64,000 nucleotides of DNA, from the NCBI GenBank assembly GCA_017407325.1, contig JAFQWV010000028.1, positions 1-64,000 on the forward strand, read 5' to 3'. Shown piece by piece: positions 1-8,680 of the stretch (within the stretch, counting starts at the first letter, position 1; each line of letters begins with the position of its first letter). The notes under the pieces are model-generated. The model was not told the DNA's origin, made no database searches, and saw only the letters and a program-made list of their open reading frames with translations. Position numbers and translations under genes: made by a program. The stretch comes from Clostridia bacterium. GTDB lineage: Bacteria; Bacillota; Clostridia; Christensenellales; Borkfalkiaceae.

Positions 1-141
1 TCTCGCTTGGAATACGTTGAGTAGCAAGGTGTATGCCGCTGCTGCCCCTAACATTACCATTCCACTGAATAGCAATGCCTTTAAAAGCGATTCTTTGGCT
101 ACCCTTGCCCTGAATTTTTGAAGAGAATCGTTATTTGCCAT
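1..141 (-). CDS. Membrane protein, N-terminal fragment (cut by window edge)
   Basis: The first 47 codons of a minus-strand gene are visible; the rest lies outside the window. The ATG is preceded by a G-rich ribosome site. A short charged start (MANNDSLQKF) leads into a hydrophobic segment from about residue 19 to 44, so the product is probably membrane-anchored or exported. No family can be named from this much. An ECF-type promoter signature at 216-246 faces it, identical to those of the sigma/anti-sigma locus at 4.6-5.3 kb, so it is a predicted member of that regulon (inference). Confidence 0.6.
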   Translation of the reverse strand, partial: MANNDSLQKFRARVAKESLLKALLFSGMVMLGAAAAYTLLLNVFQAR

Positions 142-215
142 ATGTCCCCCCTGAAAATTTGAAATTTTAACTTTTTTTAGCAAAATTTCATCGTCTTTTT
201 TTATCCTTTCACTTC

Positions 216-246
216 TTAGACTATCCCAAATAAAAAAAAGGGACAA
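216..246 (-). promoter_or_regulatory. ECF sigma promoter signature, copy 1
   Basis: On the minus strand TTGTCCC is followed by 17 nt and AGTCTAA. The same two heptamers with the same 17-nt spacing occur at 4592-4622 and 5232-5262. It lies about 75 nt upstream of the gene at 1-141. The pattern is unlike sigma-A promoters and fits an ECF -35/-10 pair. Confidence 0.65.
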
Positions 247-369
247 AAAAGAAAAATTTTTTTCATATTATATAATATTAATATAAATGATGTGCAACTT
301 TCGTTGCGTTATTGCGAGCACAACTTGCTACTTTTTTGTCATTGCGAGCGTTACTTTTATCCCCATAAC

Positions 370-495
370 GTCATTGCGAGCGTTACGAAGTAACGCGTGG
401 CAATCTCTAAAGAACTAACCGAGCACTTTTAACGCTACACATTGAAATAACAAACAACGCACTTTAGAGATTCTTACGCTTTCGCTCAGAATGAC
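370..495. repeat. 126-bp inverted-end (MITE-like) repeat, copy 1
   Basis: Begins GTCATTGCGAGC and ends GCTCAGAATGAC, an imperfect terminal inverted repeat. Just inside, GGCAATCTCTAAAG faces CTTTAGAGATTCTTACGC. Copies of nearly equal length lie at 47077-47204 (opposite orientation) and 59815-59940. The middle varies. It has no coding potential. A partial extra GTCATTGCGAGCG start lies near 336. It resembles non-autonomous, possibly transposable, repeats. Confidence 0.6.
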
Positions 496-552
496 AGTAT
501 TCGGTGTTATAAAATAATAAGACGGCGTTTTGAAAAAACGCACGACCTTTAT

Positions 553-690
553 GCAAGTTGAAAACTTGCTATCGAGCAACCTTTCGGTTGCATATCGAGC
601 CCAATAGCAACATATCGAGCGCAAACGAAGTTTGCGCATATCGAGCAAAGCAACGCTTTGCATATCATGAAGATTTATCTTCAAATCATT
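553..690. repeat. Modular short-palindrome array A
   Basis: A run of small hairpins with unrelated stems is joined by the fixed linker CATATCGAG. Units include GCAAGTT/AACTTGC, CAACC/GGTTG, CGCAAAC/GTTTGCG and CAAAGC/GCTTTG, each with a 2-4 nt loop, then GAAGAT/ATCTTC flanked by the other linker type (CAAATCAT). Same design as arrays near 5.3, 20.9, 40.3, 41.0, 43.3, 44.2, 47.3, 49.0, 55.0, 56.3, 59.8, 60.9 and 62.9 kb. Confidence 0.7.
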
Positions 691-700
691 ATTAAAACCC

Positions 701-730
701 TTGACAATTATCCCCCGATTATGATAGAAT
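701..730 (+). promoter_or_regulatory. Sigma-A type promoter for the SPFH gene
   Basis: TTGACA at 701-706 and TAGAAT at 725-730 with an 18-nt spacer. It reads toward the gene at 980 through about 240 nt of structured leader. Confidence 0.6.
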
Positions 731-741
731 ATAATTGCTAC

Positions 742-898
742 GGGGGAGTAAGCACCGAAAATGTGATATCCTTTTCGGAAAACGCCCGTCATTGCGGTAT
801 TTTTTTACCCGGACGTTTTTTAAAAAATCAGACTCGTACGCTTAACGGCGTGCGTTTTTTTATACCAATGCACGCAAAAAAAAGATGGCGTGCGTTTT
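742..898 (+). promoter_or_regulatory. Structured 5' leader with terminators (attenuator or riboswitch-like)
   Basis: Between the promoter and the SPFH start codon the leader holds GGGGGAGTA (742-750), a 7-bp hairpin CCGAAAA/TTTTCGG (755-761/772-778), an intrinsic terminator (CGTACGC 835-841, GCGTGCG 848-854, seven T) and a second terminator-like hairpin with the same stem (GCACGC 870-875, GCGTGC 888-893, TTTT). The two share stem halves and could pair alternately. The GGGGAGUA string recalls yybP-ykoY manganese riboswitches, but the rest could not be matched, so the ligand is unknown. It may be a plain attenuator. Confidence 0.4.
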
Positions 899-979
899 GT
901 TTTTGCCAAAAACACACGCAAAAATTAATAGGCTGTGGACTTTAAAAAAATTTCACCCCACGCCTAAAAGGAGAAAATT

Positions 980-2146
980 ATGGCATTAGGTACGATTATT
1001 GGCATTATTTTAGTAGCAATTATCGCAGGCTGTATTGCAATTTTGGCTATTCCTGCGTTAAAACCTAAAAAACGTGGTTATCAAAGCACGGCTTCTGAAG
1101 ACAAAAACGTAAAGAAAAGAAGCATTATTGCAGGCATCGTTGCAGGTGTTGCAGTTTTAGCTGTTATCACAGTTCCACCTTCTTTTCACACGGTAGACGC
1201 TGGTGAAATTGCCGTCGTTAAAAGACTTGGTAAAATCACAAACACCAGAACAGCAGGCACGTATTTTGATTTTTGGATGATTAATACGTACGACGTTTAC
1301 GACGCTAAAGTTCAACAATTAAATATTCAAACGGAAGCATACACCACAGACAGCCAACAAATGGATATATCTCTTACGGTACAATTCCAAATTCAACAGC
1401 ACAACGTAAAAGAAATTGCAACTAACTACGGTAAGCTCGAACTTTTAGCTAACCGAATTGAAGCAGTTTCTACAGAAAGAACGAAGTCAGTTTTATCGCA
1501 GTATAAAGCTGAAACCTTAATCGTTGAACGCGCTAACGTATCCCCTATGGTTGAACAATCTATTCGCGAAGCTATTTCCGATAAGTTCTTCGTAGACTTT
1601 AACGCAGCAGTTCTAACAGATATTTCCTTCTCTGACGCCTTCGAAAAAGCCGTCGAAGACAAAATGACGGCAGAGCAAGAAAAACTTAAGGCTGAATACG
1701 AAAACGAAAAGAAAATCGCCCAAGCAACGGCAGAGCTCGAAATTGCAAAAAAAGCGGCTGAAGCTAAAATCAGAGAAGCTGAAGGTCAAGCAGAATCTCA
1801 ACGTTTACTTGCTAAAGCAAGTGCTGACGAAGTTAAAATTAAATCGGTTGAAACGGCAAGAATGCTCGGCTTTAATATAAACGAAGTCGAAACTGCTGAC
1901 GGAACGGAATACGAAATCGACTTTACGGGTAAAACCGCAGAAGAAATTGCGCTTATTTCAGACTATCTGAAATACGTTGCTTACCTTGAAGCGTGGGACG
2001 GTAAACTTCCACAAACCGTCGTTACAGACGGCAGTGCCCAACTTTTAATCCCTACCGCGCCAAGTCTTGGCGAAAACCAAAACACAACCAATCCGTCAAC
2101 GCCTTCGACTGACGCGTCGCAAGACGTAGCCCCTGACGGCGAATAA
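980..2146 (+). CDS. SPFH/Band-7 (prohibitin-like) membrane protein
   Basis: 388 aa. Two hydrophobic segments (about residues 3-25 and 49-66) precede an SPFH/Band-7 domain starting at the VDAGEIAVVKRLGKI motif (about 72 on), then an Ala/Glu/Lys-rich coiled coil (about 225-285) and a Thr/Ser/Pro-rich tail. Members form membrane-associated oligomeric rings and influence membrane organisation and proteases such as FtsH; that role here is inferred from the family. The RBS AAGGAG lies 8 nt before the ATG. Transcribed alone from the 701 promoter, through a terminator-containing leader. Confidence 0.85.
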   Translation: MALGTIIGIILVAIIAGCIAILAIPALKPKKRGYQSTASEDKNVKKRSIIAGIVAGVAVLAVITVPPSFHTVDAGEIAVVKRLGKITNTRTAGTYFDFWMINTYDVYDAKVQQLNIQTEAYTTDSQQMDISLTVQFQIQQHNVKEIATNYGKLELLANRIEAVSTERTKSVLSQYKAETLIVERANVSPMVEQSIREAISDKFFVDFNAAVLTDISFSDAFEKAVEDKMTAEQEKLKAEYENEKKIAQATAELEIAKKAAEAKIREAEGQAESQRLLAKASADEVKIKSVETARMLGFNINEVETADGTEYEIDFTGKTAEEIALISDYLKYVAYLEAWDGKLPQTVVTDGSAQLLIPTAPSLGENQNTTNPSTPSTDASQDVAPDGE

Positions 2147-2155
2147 CAAAAAATT

Positions 2156-2196
2156 AGTGCGATAATCGGCTTATAGCCCGATTACCGCACTTTTTT
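2156..2196 (+). terminator. Intrinsic terminator after the SPFH gene
   Basis: A GTGCG and TAATCGG stem pairs with CCGATTA and CGCAC around a TTATA-type loop, followed by six T. Confidence 0.8.
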
Positions 2197-2383
2197 AATT
2201 ATTAACAATACTTATTTAATAATGCTTAAGACACAAATAAAAACTGGTTTAAAAGTTCTTACATTCTTCATAAGTATTTCTACTTTTTTCATTTATTTTA
2301 TACAGATTTCACTATATATTTCAATTAATATTTTCTTCTTTTTACATAAATCATTTGTGACTAAAAATCTGCGCTCGCCGAAC

Positions 2384-3133
2384 TTATGAAATTATTATTT
2401 TTCCGCTTTCTTTTTTATACGATACGGCATCAACGTTTAAGGATTTATAATCACCTGTTAATATATCTGTGCCACAAACTCTGTATCCGATAATTCCTTC
2501 ACTTTCTGTAAAAAACTCTTGCGGGAATATCACCTTTTCAGAGTGGTTAAATTCATATTTATATTTACCACCCACTTTTACTGACTTAACCAAATATTCT
2601 TCTGAAACGTAATTTTCATTAACCGTTCTATACAAAACTTTCTTTTCTTCACCTAATTTTCTTATCCCGTCAACTATCGTATAATGCTTAACGAATAAAT
2701 AAACGTCAAATTGCGGAATATTCCAACGCCCTTTAAGTTCCTCTTCAACGCCCGCAGGGAATAAATCTCCATAAGAAATAGTCAATTCTACGTTATCAAT
2801 ATCATATTCTGGTTTGTCAATAGCAATATAAGATTTAAAACTTATATCAGGAGCGTCTGAACCAATGTACCAGTTTTCGCCACTAGTTATTTCTGAAGTT
2901 GAAGTTGAAGCTTGCGTTTGGTCTGGAAGCTTTACGTTGCTAACGATAATCGGTGTCGCAATTATTATTGCTAAAAAAAGAGCAGATAGAGATATTGCAT
3001 AGCGCATTCGGATTGGTTTTGTAGTGACCGCCTTTGGCTTGACTTTATTTAAAAGCTCGGTTAAAAATTCTTGATTATGATAAATTTCTAAGCTTTCGTT
3101 TGCGATGTTTTGTAATTTTTTAGTTATTTTCAT
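2384..3133 (-). CDS. Putative anti-sigma factor 1 (single-pass membrane protein)
   Basis: 249 aa from the ATG at 3133; a GTG 12 nt upstream overlaps the sigma stop and is less likely because GTGGGG then serves as the RBS. A short cytoplasmic part (about 1-48), one membrane segment (about 49-69) and an extracytoplasmic domain of about 180 aa with no recognised family. The layout and the position directly after an ECF sigma gene fit an anti-sigma factor that holds the sigma at the membrane until a surface signal arrives. Function is inferred from context. Same arrangement as the pair at 3813-5120. Confidence 0.6.
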   Translation of the reverse strand: MKITKKLQNIANESLEIYHNQEFLTELLNKVKPKAVTTKPIRMRYAISLSALFLAIIIATPIIVSNVKLPDQTQASTSTSEITSGENWYIGSDAPDISFKSYIAIDKPEYDIDNVELTISYGDLFPAGVEEELKGRWNIPQFDVYLFVKHYTIVDGIRKLGEEKKVLYRTVNENYVSEEYLVKSVKVGGKYKYEFNHSEKVIFPQEFFTESEGIIGYRVCGTDILTGDYKSLNVDAVSYKKESGKIIIS

Positions 3134-3144
3134 ATTGCACCCCA

Positions 3145-3630
3145 CTATTTTAATTTTTTTATAATTCTTGAATATTTTTTTCGGGCGTTTGCATGCGATA
3201 CGCCCAAAATTTCGGCAATTTCTTTTAAGTTATAGCCGTCCCAATGCACGAGATAAATAATCTCGCGCTCTTTATCATCGAGAATTTTAAGCTTTTCGTA
3301 CAGATCGCCAAAAATCTCAATACTTGGCTCGAAATCGACTTTTTTGTCAGTTTTAAGCTCGGTATATTTGTTCTCTCTTGCTTTTTTATTTTTTGCAATA
3401 TTTATAGAGCACCTATACACCCAAGCGGTAGGATTTTTCACGTAATCTTCGACCGGCTTATTTAAAAGGTTAAGAAAAAATTCTTGCGCGCAATCTTCGG
3501 AGAAAGCTTTATCGTAGGTTTTTTGCAAGAATTGCATAATACGCCTATAATAAAAATCGTAAATTTTAATAAGCGCATTTTCATCAACCGCAACTTTTTT
3601 TATAAGCTTGTTAAATTCTCTTTCAGTCAT
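3145..3630 (-). CDS. ECF-type RNA polymerase sigma factor 1
   Basis: 161 aa. Region 2 is at about 15-75 (FSEDCAQEFFLNLLN, TAWVYRCSINIAKN) and region 4 at about 112-160 (LDDKEREIIYLVHWDGYNLKEIAEILGVS, a helix-turn-helix). This is the compact two-domain form of extracytoplasmic-function sigma factors. It is co-transcribed with the downstream membrane protein, its likely anti-sigma. A candidate own promoter at 3665-3695 has the same architecture as the promoters of the second sigma but different letters, suggesting a related but distinct specificity. Confidence 0.85.
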   Translation of the reverse strand: MTEREFNKLIKKVAVDENALIKIYDFYYRRIMQFLQKTYDKAFSEDCAQEFFLNLLNKPVEDYVKNPTAWVYRCSINIAKNKKARENKYTELKTDKKVDFEPSIEIFGDLYEKLKILDDKEREIIYLVHWDGYNLKEIAEILGVSHANARKKYSRIIKKLK

Positions 3631-3664
3631 ACGGTTTCTCCTTTGAATTTTTCCTTTCTACTAT

Positions 3665-3695
3665 ATAGACAATTTTAAACTAAAAAGTGTGACAT
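3665..3695 (-). promoter_or_regulatory. Candidate ECF promoter of sigma 1 (variant)
   Basis: On the minus strand ATGTCAC, 17 nt, then TGTCTAT. Spacing matches the TTGTCCC-N17-AGTCTAA signature and the core letters TGTC and GTCTA are shared. It lies 35 nt upstream of the sigma 1 start. Confidence 0.4.
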
Positions 3696-3721
3696 ATTTT
3701 TTAAAAATTTTTTAATTAAAC

Positions 3722-3754
3722 AAAAAATCGGGCCTATAAAAGGTCCGATTTTTT
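3722..3754. terminator. Terminator after anti-sigma 2
   Basis: AAAAAATCGG pairs with CCGATTTTTT around a 13-nt loop. The symmetric A/T runs allow use on either strand. It ends the minus-strand transcript of the 3813-5120 pair. Confidence 0.75.
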
Positions 3755-3812
3755 AAAGAGAAAAATTTAAAGAATGAAATTACAGTTACACATTTTTAAA
3801 TGCGACTTTTTG

Positions 3813-4553
3813 TTATTCGATTATATTGTTTAAAAATTCAATAAACTTAGTTTCGCTTTGACCTGCTTTTGTCGAGTAGTTAATAACAAGCGTTTCGCCG
3901 TTATCTTGAGCTTCTGCAAAGAAGTAAACCGTTTTATTGTTTTGAGCGTAAACTGACGAATAAACTATTTCTAAGCCTGAAATATTAAGTGTCGAAGTTT
4001 TTTCGCCTAAGTAAGAAGTTCTTTCGAGTTCAGGATTGAAAATAATCTGCAATCCGTAAAAATCGCCGTCATGAACGTCTGTTAAATAGTAAAAGTTGCG
4101 ATAACCGTCACTTTCGCGCACGTCTTCGTAAATGGCAACTTCTGGATCAAGCTTTAAAGTCTTGCTACCAAACGATAAAGTTACAAAATTTTCTACGCGC
4201 ATTAAAGTGTTGACGTTATAATTAGTGTCACCTATCGACGTCACGATTTGAGCGTTTTCAGGAATGCTAATCTCGTCACCGCTGTTATTGACTTCGCCAA
4301 TGCCGTTATTTTTATTTATCATAAAGCCAATCCCAAACGAAACGGATAGAACCAGCACCAAACAGCACGCCAAACCTGCGAGCGCACGGCGAGAAAAAAT
4401 TCTCGAAAAGTCGAACGAGCTTTTTTCTTCTTTGACGGTTTCTTTTTCAGGGTAATAGTTATCAAGCATGCTTTGGTAAAAATCTGCGTGCTTTTCCCTT
4501 AATTTTTGACCGTCGTTTTCTATTAAGTTTTTAAGTTTTTTGCTTTCTTTCAT
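3813..4553 (-). CDS. Putative anti-sigma factor 2 (single-pass membrane protein)
   Basis: 246 aa. A Lys/Glu-rich cytoplasmic part (about 1-57), a membrane segment (about 58-78, LAGLACCLVLVLSVSFGIGF) and an extracytoplasmic domain of about 165 aa. It follows the sigma gene 4611-5120 by 57 nt. An ECF promoter signature at 4592-4622 overlaps the end of that sigma gene, so the anti-sigma gene can also be transcribed alone by the sigma it should restrain. The anti-sigma role comes from layout and position; no domain was recognised by sequence. Confidence 0.6.
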   Translation of the reverse strand: MKESKKLKNLIENDGQKLREKHADFYQSMLDNYYPEKETVKEEKSSFDFSRIFSRRALAGLACCLVLVLSVSFGIGFMINKNNGIGEVNNSGDEISIPENAQIVTSIGDTNYNVNTLMRVENFVTLSFGSKTLKLDPEVAIYEDVRESDGYRNFYYLTDVHDGDFYGLQIIFNPELERTSYLGEKTSTLNISGLEIVYSSVYAQNNKTVYFFAEAQDNGETLVINYSTKAGQSETKFIEFLNNIIE

Positions 4554-4591
4554 ATTTCCTAAAAACCCCGATCCTTTCGACCTTTCACTTA

Positions 4592-4622
4592 TTAGACTAT
4601 AAAAAAATGGTTACGGGGACAA
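4592..4622 (-). promoter_or_regulatory. ECF sigma promoter signature, copy 2
   Basis: On the minus strand TTGTCCC, 17 nt, AGTCTAA. It overlaps the last codons of the sigma 2 gene and drives the anti-sigma gene separately. Confidence 0.65.
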
Positions 4623-5120
4623 CTTTTTTAAATTTTTGTTTAATTTTTTTAAAAGCCTTAGATGCCGTTTTTTAACTGTCTCGTAAGGATAGGCTAAAAT
4701 TTCAGCAATTTCCTTTAGAGAATAGCCTTCCCAATAATACATACCGACGATTTTTTTATCAAGCTCGTCTAAATCTTTCATTGCGTTTTTAATCATTTCA
4801 CGCTCAGATAAATCTGACGAAAATTCGTAATACTCGTCACCGGATAGCTCGTCGTAGCTTTTAAACTTTTTCATAAAAGTCTTTGCAAGATTATCGCAAA
4901 CGGTGTAAACCCAAGTGGTTGGATACTCGACAGGCTCGTCAAGCTCAATGCGCATAAGCTTTATAAAAAATTCCTGCGCGACGTCTTCTGCAAAGCTTTT
5001 ATCAAACTTAATACTTATATGATAAACGATTCGGTGAAAGTAATATTCGTAAAGCTCGGAGAACGCTTCGCGACTTGTTTTGTAGTTGTCAAGCAGATAA
5101 TTAAATTTTTTCTTATCCAT
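4611..5120 (-). CDS. ECF-type RNA polymerase sigma factor 2
   Basis: 169 aa. Region 2 at about 15-80 (KSFAEDVAQEFFIKLM, TTWVYTVCDNLAKTF) and region 4 at about 113-165 (LDELDKKIVGMYYWEGYSLKEIAEILAYPYETVKKRHLRLLKKL). Clearly a paralogue of the sigma at 3145-3630; the two sigma/anti-sigma pairs look like a tandem duplication. The upstream signature at 5232-5262 is identical to those at 4592 and 216, which predicts autoregulation. Confidence 0.85.
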   Translation of the reverse strand: MDKKKFNYLLDNYKTSREAFSELYEYYFHRIVYHISIKFDKSFAEDVAQEFFIKLMRIELDEPVEYPTTWVYTVCDNLAKTFMKKFKSYDELSGDEYYEFSSDLSEREMIKNAMKDLDELDKKIVGMYYWEGYSLKEIAEILAYPYETVKKRHLRLLKKLNKNLKKLSP

Positions 5121-5231
5121 ACAAAACCTTACTTCTCCTATCGTATTTATATAAGTTTAACACAAATTTAGTTAAGTTTGCAACCTTTTACGCGCGCAAC
5201 AATAATTATATAATTAATTAGTTCTTATTTA

Positions 5232-5262
5232 TTAGACTTTATAAACACAAAAAAAGGGACAA
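5232..5262 (-). promoter_or_regulatory. ECF sigma promoter signature, copy 3
   Basis: On the minus strand TTGTCCC, 17 nt, AGTCTAA, about 110 nt upstream of the sigma 2 start. Same heptamers and spacing as copies 1 and 2. Confidence 0.65.
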
Positions 5263-5273
5263 AGGCTATTAAA

Positions 5274-5430
5274 TGCAAAACTATGTTTTGCTCGATATGT
5301 TGCTCTCGCAACTCGATATGCAAAAACTATGTTTTTGCTCGATATGTGCCTACGGCACTCGATAGCAATTTTTCAAATTGCATAAAGGTCGCGAACGCTA
5401 TCGCGTTCCGTCTTATTATATAATAATTTA
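5274..5430. repeat. Modular short-palindrome array B
   Basis: Palindromes GCAAAA/TTTTGC, TTGC/GCAA, CAAAAA/TTTTTG, TGCC/GGCA and GCAATTT/AAATTGC are joined by CTCGATATG. The array ends with the recurrent block GGTCGCGAACG-CTAT-CGCGTTCCGT followed by TTATTATATAATAA. Orientation is opposite to array A. Confidence 0.7.
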
Positions 5431-5474
5431 AGTTGTTATGTATTGCTTTTGCAAACACTTTATCTTATATGGTT

Positions 5475-5597
5475 AAAAGCCTTAGAAACAAGCAGTTCAA
5501 GGCACTAAAAAACACTTCGGATTAGATAGACCTTTGCGGTCATCTAAGTCGAAGTGTTTTTTACGAAACGCAGAAATGCGCCGTTTATAAGGCTTTT
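5475..5597 (+). ncRNA. Cloverleaf repeat S1 (123-nt structured element)
   Basis: The closing stem is AAAAGCCTTA (5475-5484) with TAAGGCTTTT (5588-5597), extended inward by GAAAC/GTTTA. Inside are a 13-bp stem (5507-5519/5550-5562), a 2x2 GA/GT internal loop, stem TTAGAT/ATCTAA (5522-5527/5542-5547) and hairpin GACC-TTTGC-GGTC, then a CGCA-GAAA-TGCG hairpin (5569-5580). Four copies elsewhere keep the fold while stem letters change. The end overlaps the stop codon of the ABC exporter gene on the other strand. Whether it acts as RNA or folded ssDNA is unknown. Confidence 0.6.
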
Positions 5598-7356
5598 AAA
5601 TTCTTTGGCTTAGGTTATATAAGTTGGCGTATATGCCGTTTAACTGTAAAAGTTCTGAGTGAGTGCCACGTTCAACAATACCGTCGTCGGTTAAGACTAA
5701 AATCAAGTCTGCGCTACGGATAGTTGAAAGACGGTGCGCGACGGTAAAAGTCGTTCTTCCAACTGCTAAGCGTTCGAGTGACTTCTGAATAATAAATTCG
5801 CTTTCGTTATCAAGTGCGCTGGTTGCTTCGTCTAGAATAAGAATAGGAGGATTTTTCAAAAATACTCGCGCTATTGAAATTCGTTGCTTTTGACCGCCTG
5901 AAAGTTTTACACCACGCTCTCCGACGAAAGTATCATAGCCGTTAGGAAGCTCGGAAATAAATACGTCGCAACCTGCTAAGCTTGCCGCTTTTTCTACTTC
6001 TTCGCGCGTTGCGCCTATTTTACCGTAAGCGATATTTTCAAAAACCGTACCGCTGAAAAGATAAACGTCTTGCTGAACTACGCCGATATTTTCTCTTAGC
6101 GATTTTATTTTTATATCTTTAACGTCAACACCGTCAATTTTTATCGAGCCACTTGTGACGTCGTAAAATCTTGGAATAAGGTTACACAAAGTCGTTTTAC
6201 CGCCACCGCTTGGTCCAACGAGCGCAACGTGCGTTCCACTTTTTATATCTAAGTTTACGTTATTTAACACAAAACCGTTATCACTTTCATATCTAAAGCT
6301 AACGCTTTCAAAAGTAACGTTTCCCGAAACTCTTTCAAGCTTAACTGCATTTTCGCTGTCAACTATGTCGGGCTCTATGTCGATTATCTCGAAAAATCTG
6401 TCAATACCGGTAAGTCCGCGCTGGAACTGTTCAGTAAATTCGACAAGCCTTCTGATTGCTGCGATTAAAAGCGACGTGTACAAAAGATAAGCTGTTAAAT
6501 CGGCAGGAGTAATTTTCCCGTTCATCATAAAATAGCTTCCGAACGCAACGACGACTATATACATAATACCGTCGAACGCGCGCGTCAGCGAGTGGAAACC
6601 ACCCATATATTTATAAGTATTTTTCTTAGTGTTAAAGAAAGTTGCGTTATCTTTTTCGAACTTTTCAATCTCTTTTTCTTCGCGAGCAAACGATTTTACA
6701 ACGCGAATACCTAAAAGAGTATCTTCGGTGCTTGCGTTAATTTCGCCGAGGCTTTGGCGCTGTTTCCTGAACGCCCTTTTCATTTTTAAGTTGAAAAAAC
6801 TTGATACGATAATAATAAGTGGAATCGACAAAAACATTATAATCGTAAGTGGAATATTCATCGTGCAAAGAATTATAAACGAAACGACTATTTTTAGCCC
6901 TGCGATAAAAAATTCTTCCGGACAATGGTGCGAAAATTCGGTAATATCGAACAAATCGCTTGTCATACGCGCCATAATCTGACCGATTTTTGCATCGCTG
7001 TAATATGAAAACGAAAGCTTTTGCAAGTGCTTAAATAAGTCTGAACGCATGTCCGTTTCGAGCCTTGCGCCCGTCACGTGACCGCGATTAGACATAAAGT
7101 AATACGCCGCGCAGTCAATAAGTCTAAGCGCAATATAAGAAACTGTGACAGTCATTATAAGCCTTATAGTAAGCGCGCCCACGTCGTTAATTCCGATATC
7201 TGTAAGATGCCTTACGATAAGTGGTAGCACAAGCTCGCAAACGGTAGTAATTCCAGCGCAAAATAGGTCGAGTAAAACCCAACCTACATACTTTTTATAA
7301 TATGGCAAAAATCTAATTAGATTATTGCGTTTTTTGCTTTTAATCGCTTTATTCAT
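5596..7356 (-). CDS. ABC exporter, fused membrane and ATPase domains
   Basis: 586 aa half-transporter. The membrane domain (about 1-320, six predicted helices) precedes an ATP-binding domain with Walker A GPSGGGKTT, signature LSGGQKQR, Walker B ILILDEATSALD and H-loop VAHRLST. Such proteins dimerise and export drugs, lipids or peptides; the substrate cannot be told. The gene starts 9 nt after the stop of the collagen-like surface protein gene, so the two are probably co-transcribed. The 3' end touches cloverleaf repeat S1. Confidence 0.92.
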   Translation of the reverse strand: MNKAIKSKKRNNLIRFLPYYKKYVGWVLLDLFCAGITTVCELVLPLIVRHLTDIGINDVGALTIRLIMTVTVSYIALRLIDCAAYYFMSNRGHVTGARLETDMRSDLFKHLQKLSFSYYSDAKIGQIMARMTSDLFDITEFSHHCPEEFFIAGLKIVVSFIILCTMNIPLTIIMFLSIPLIIIVSSFFNLKMKRAFRKQRQSLGEINASTEDTLLGIRVVKSFAREEKEIEKFEKDNATFFNTKKNTYKYMGGFHSLTRAFDGIMYIVVVAFGSYFMMNGKITPADLTAYLLYTSLLIAAIRRLVEFTEQFQRGLTGIDRFFEIIDIEPDIVDSENAVKLERVSGNVTFESVSFRYESDNGFVLNNVNLDIKSGTHVALVGPSGGGKTTLCNLIPRFYDVTSGSIKIDGVDVKDIKIKSLRENIGVVQQDVYLFSGTVFENIAYGKIGATREEVEKAASLAGCDVFISELPNGYDTFVGERGVKLSGGQKQRISIARVFLKNPPILILDEATSALDNESEFIIQKSLERLAVGRTTFTVAHRLSTIRSADLILVLTDDGIVERGTHSELLQLNGIYANLYNLSQRI

Positions 7357-7365
7357 TAACTTTTC

Positions 7366-8646
<1,281 letters not shown>

Positions 8647-8680
8647 TAACCCTTTATTAATCGCGTTATAGAGCGATTTA

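Noticed and set aside
742-835. Firm assignment of the leader to the manganese (yybP-ykoY) riboswitch
   Set aside because: Only the GGGGAGUA string matches; the remaining conserved loops could not be placed and an SPFH gene is not a usual target.
658-945. Open frame of 95 aa before the SPFH gene
   Set aside because: It spans the palindrome array, a promoter and two terminators; composition is not protein-like.
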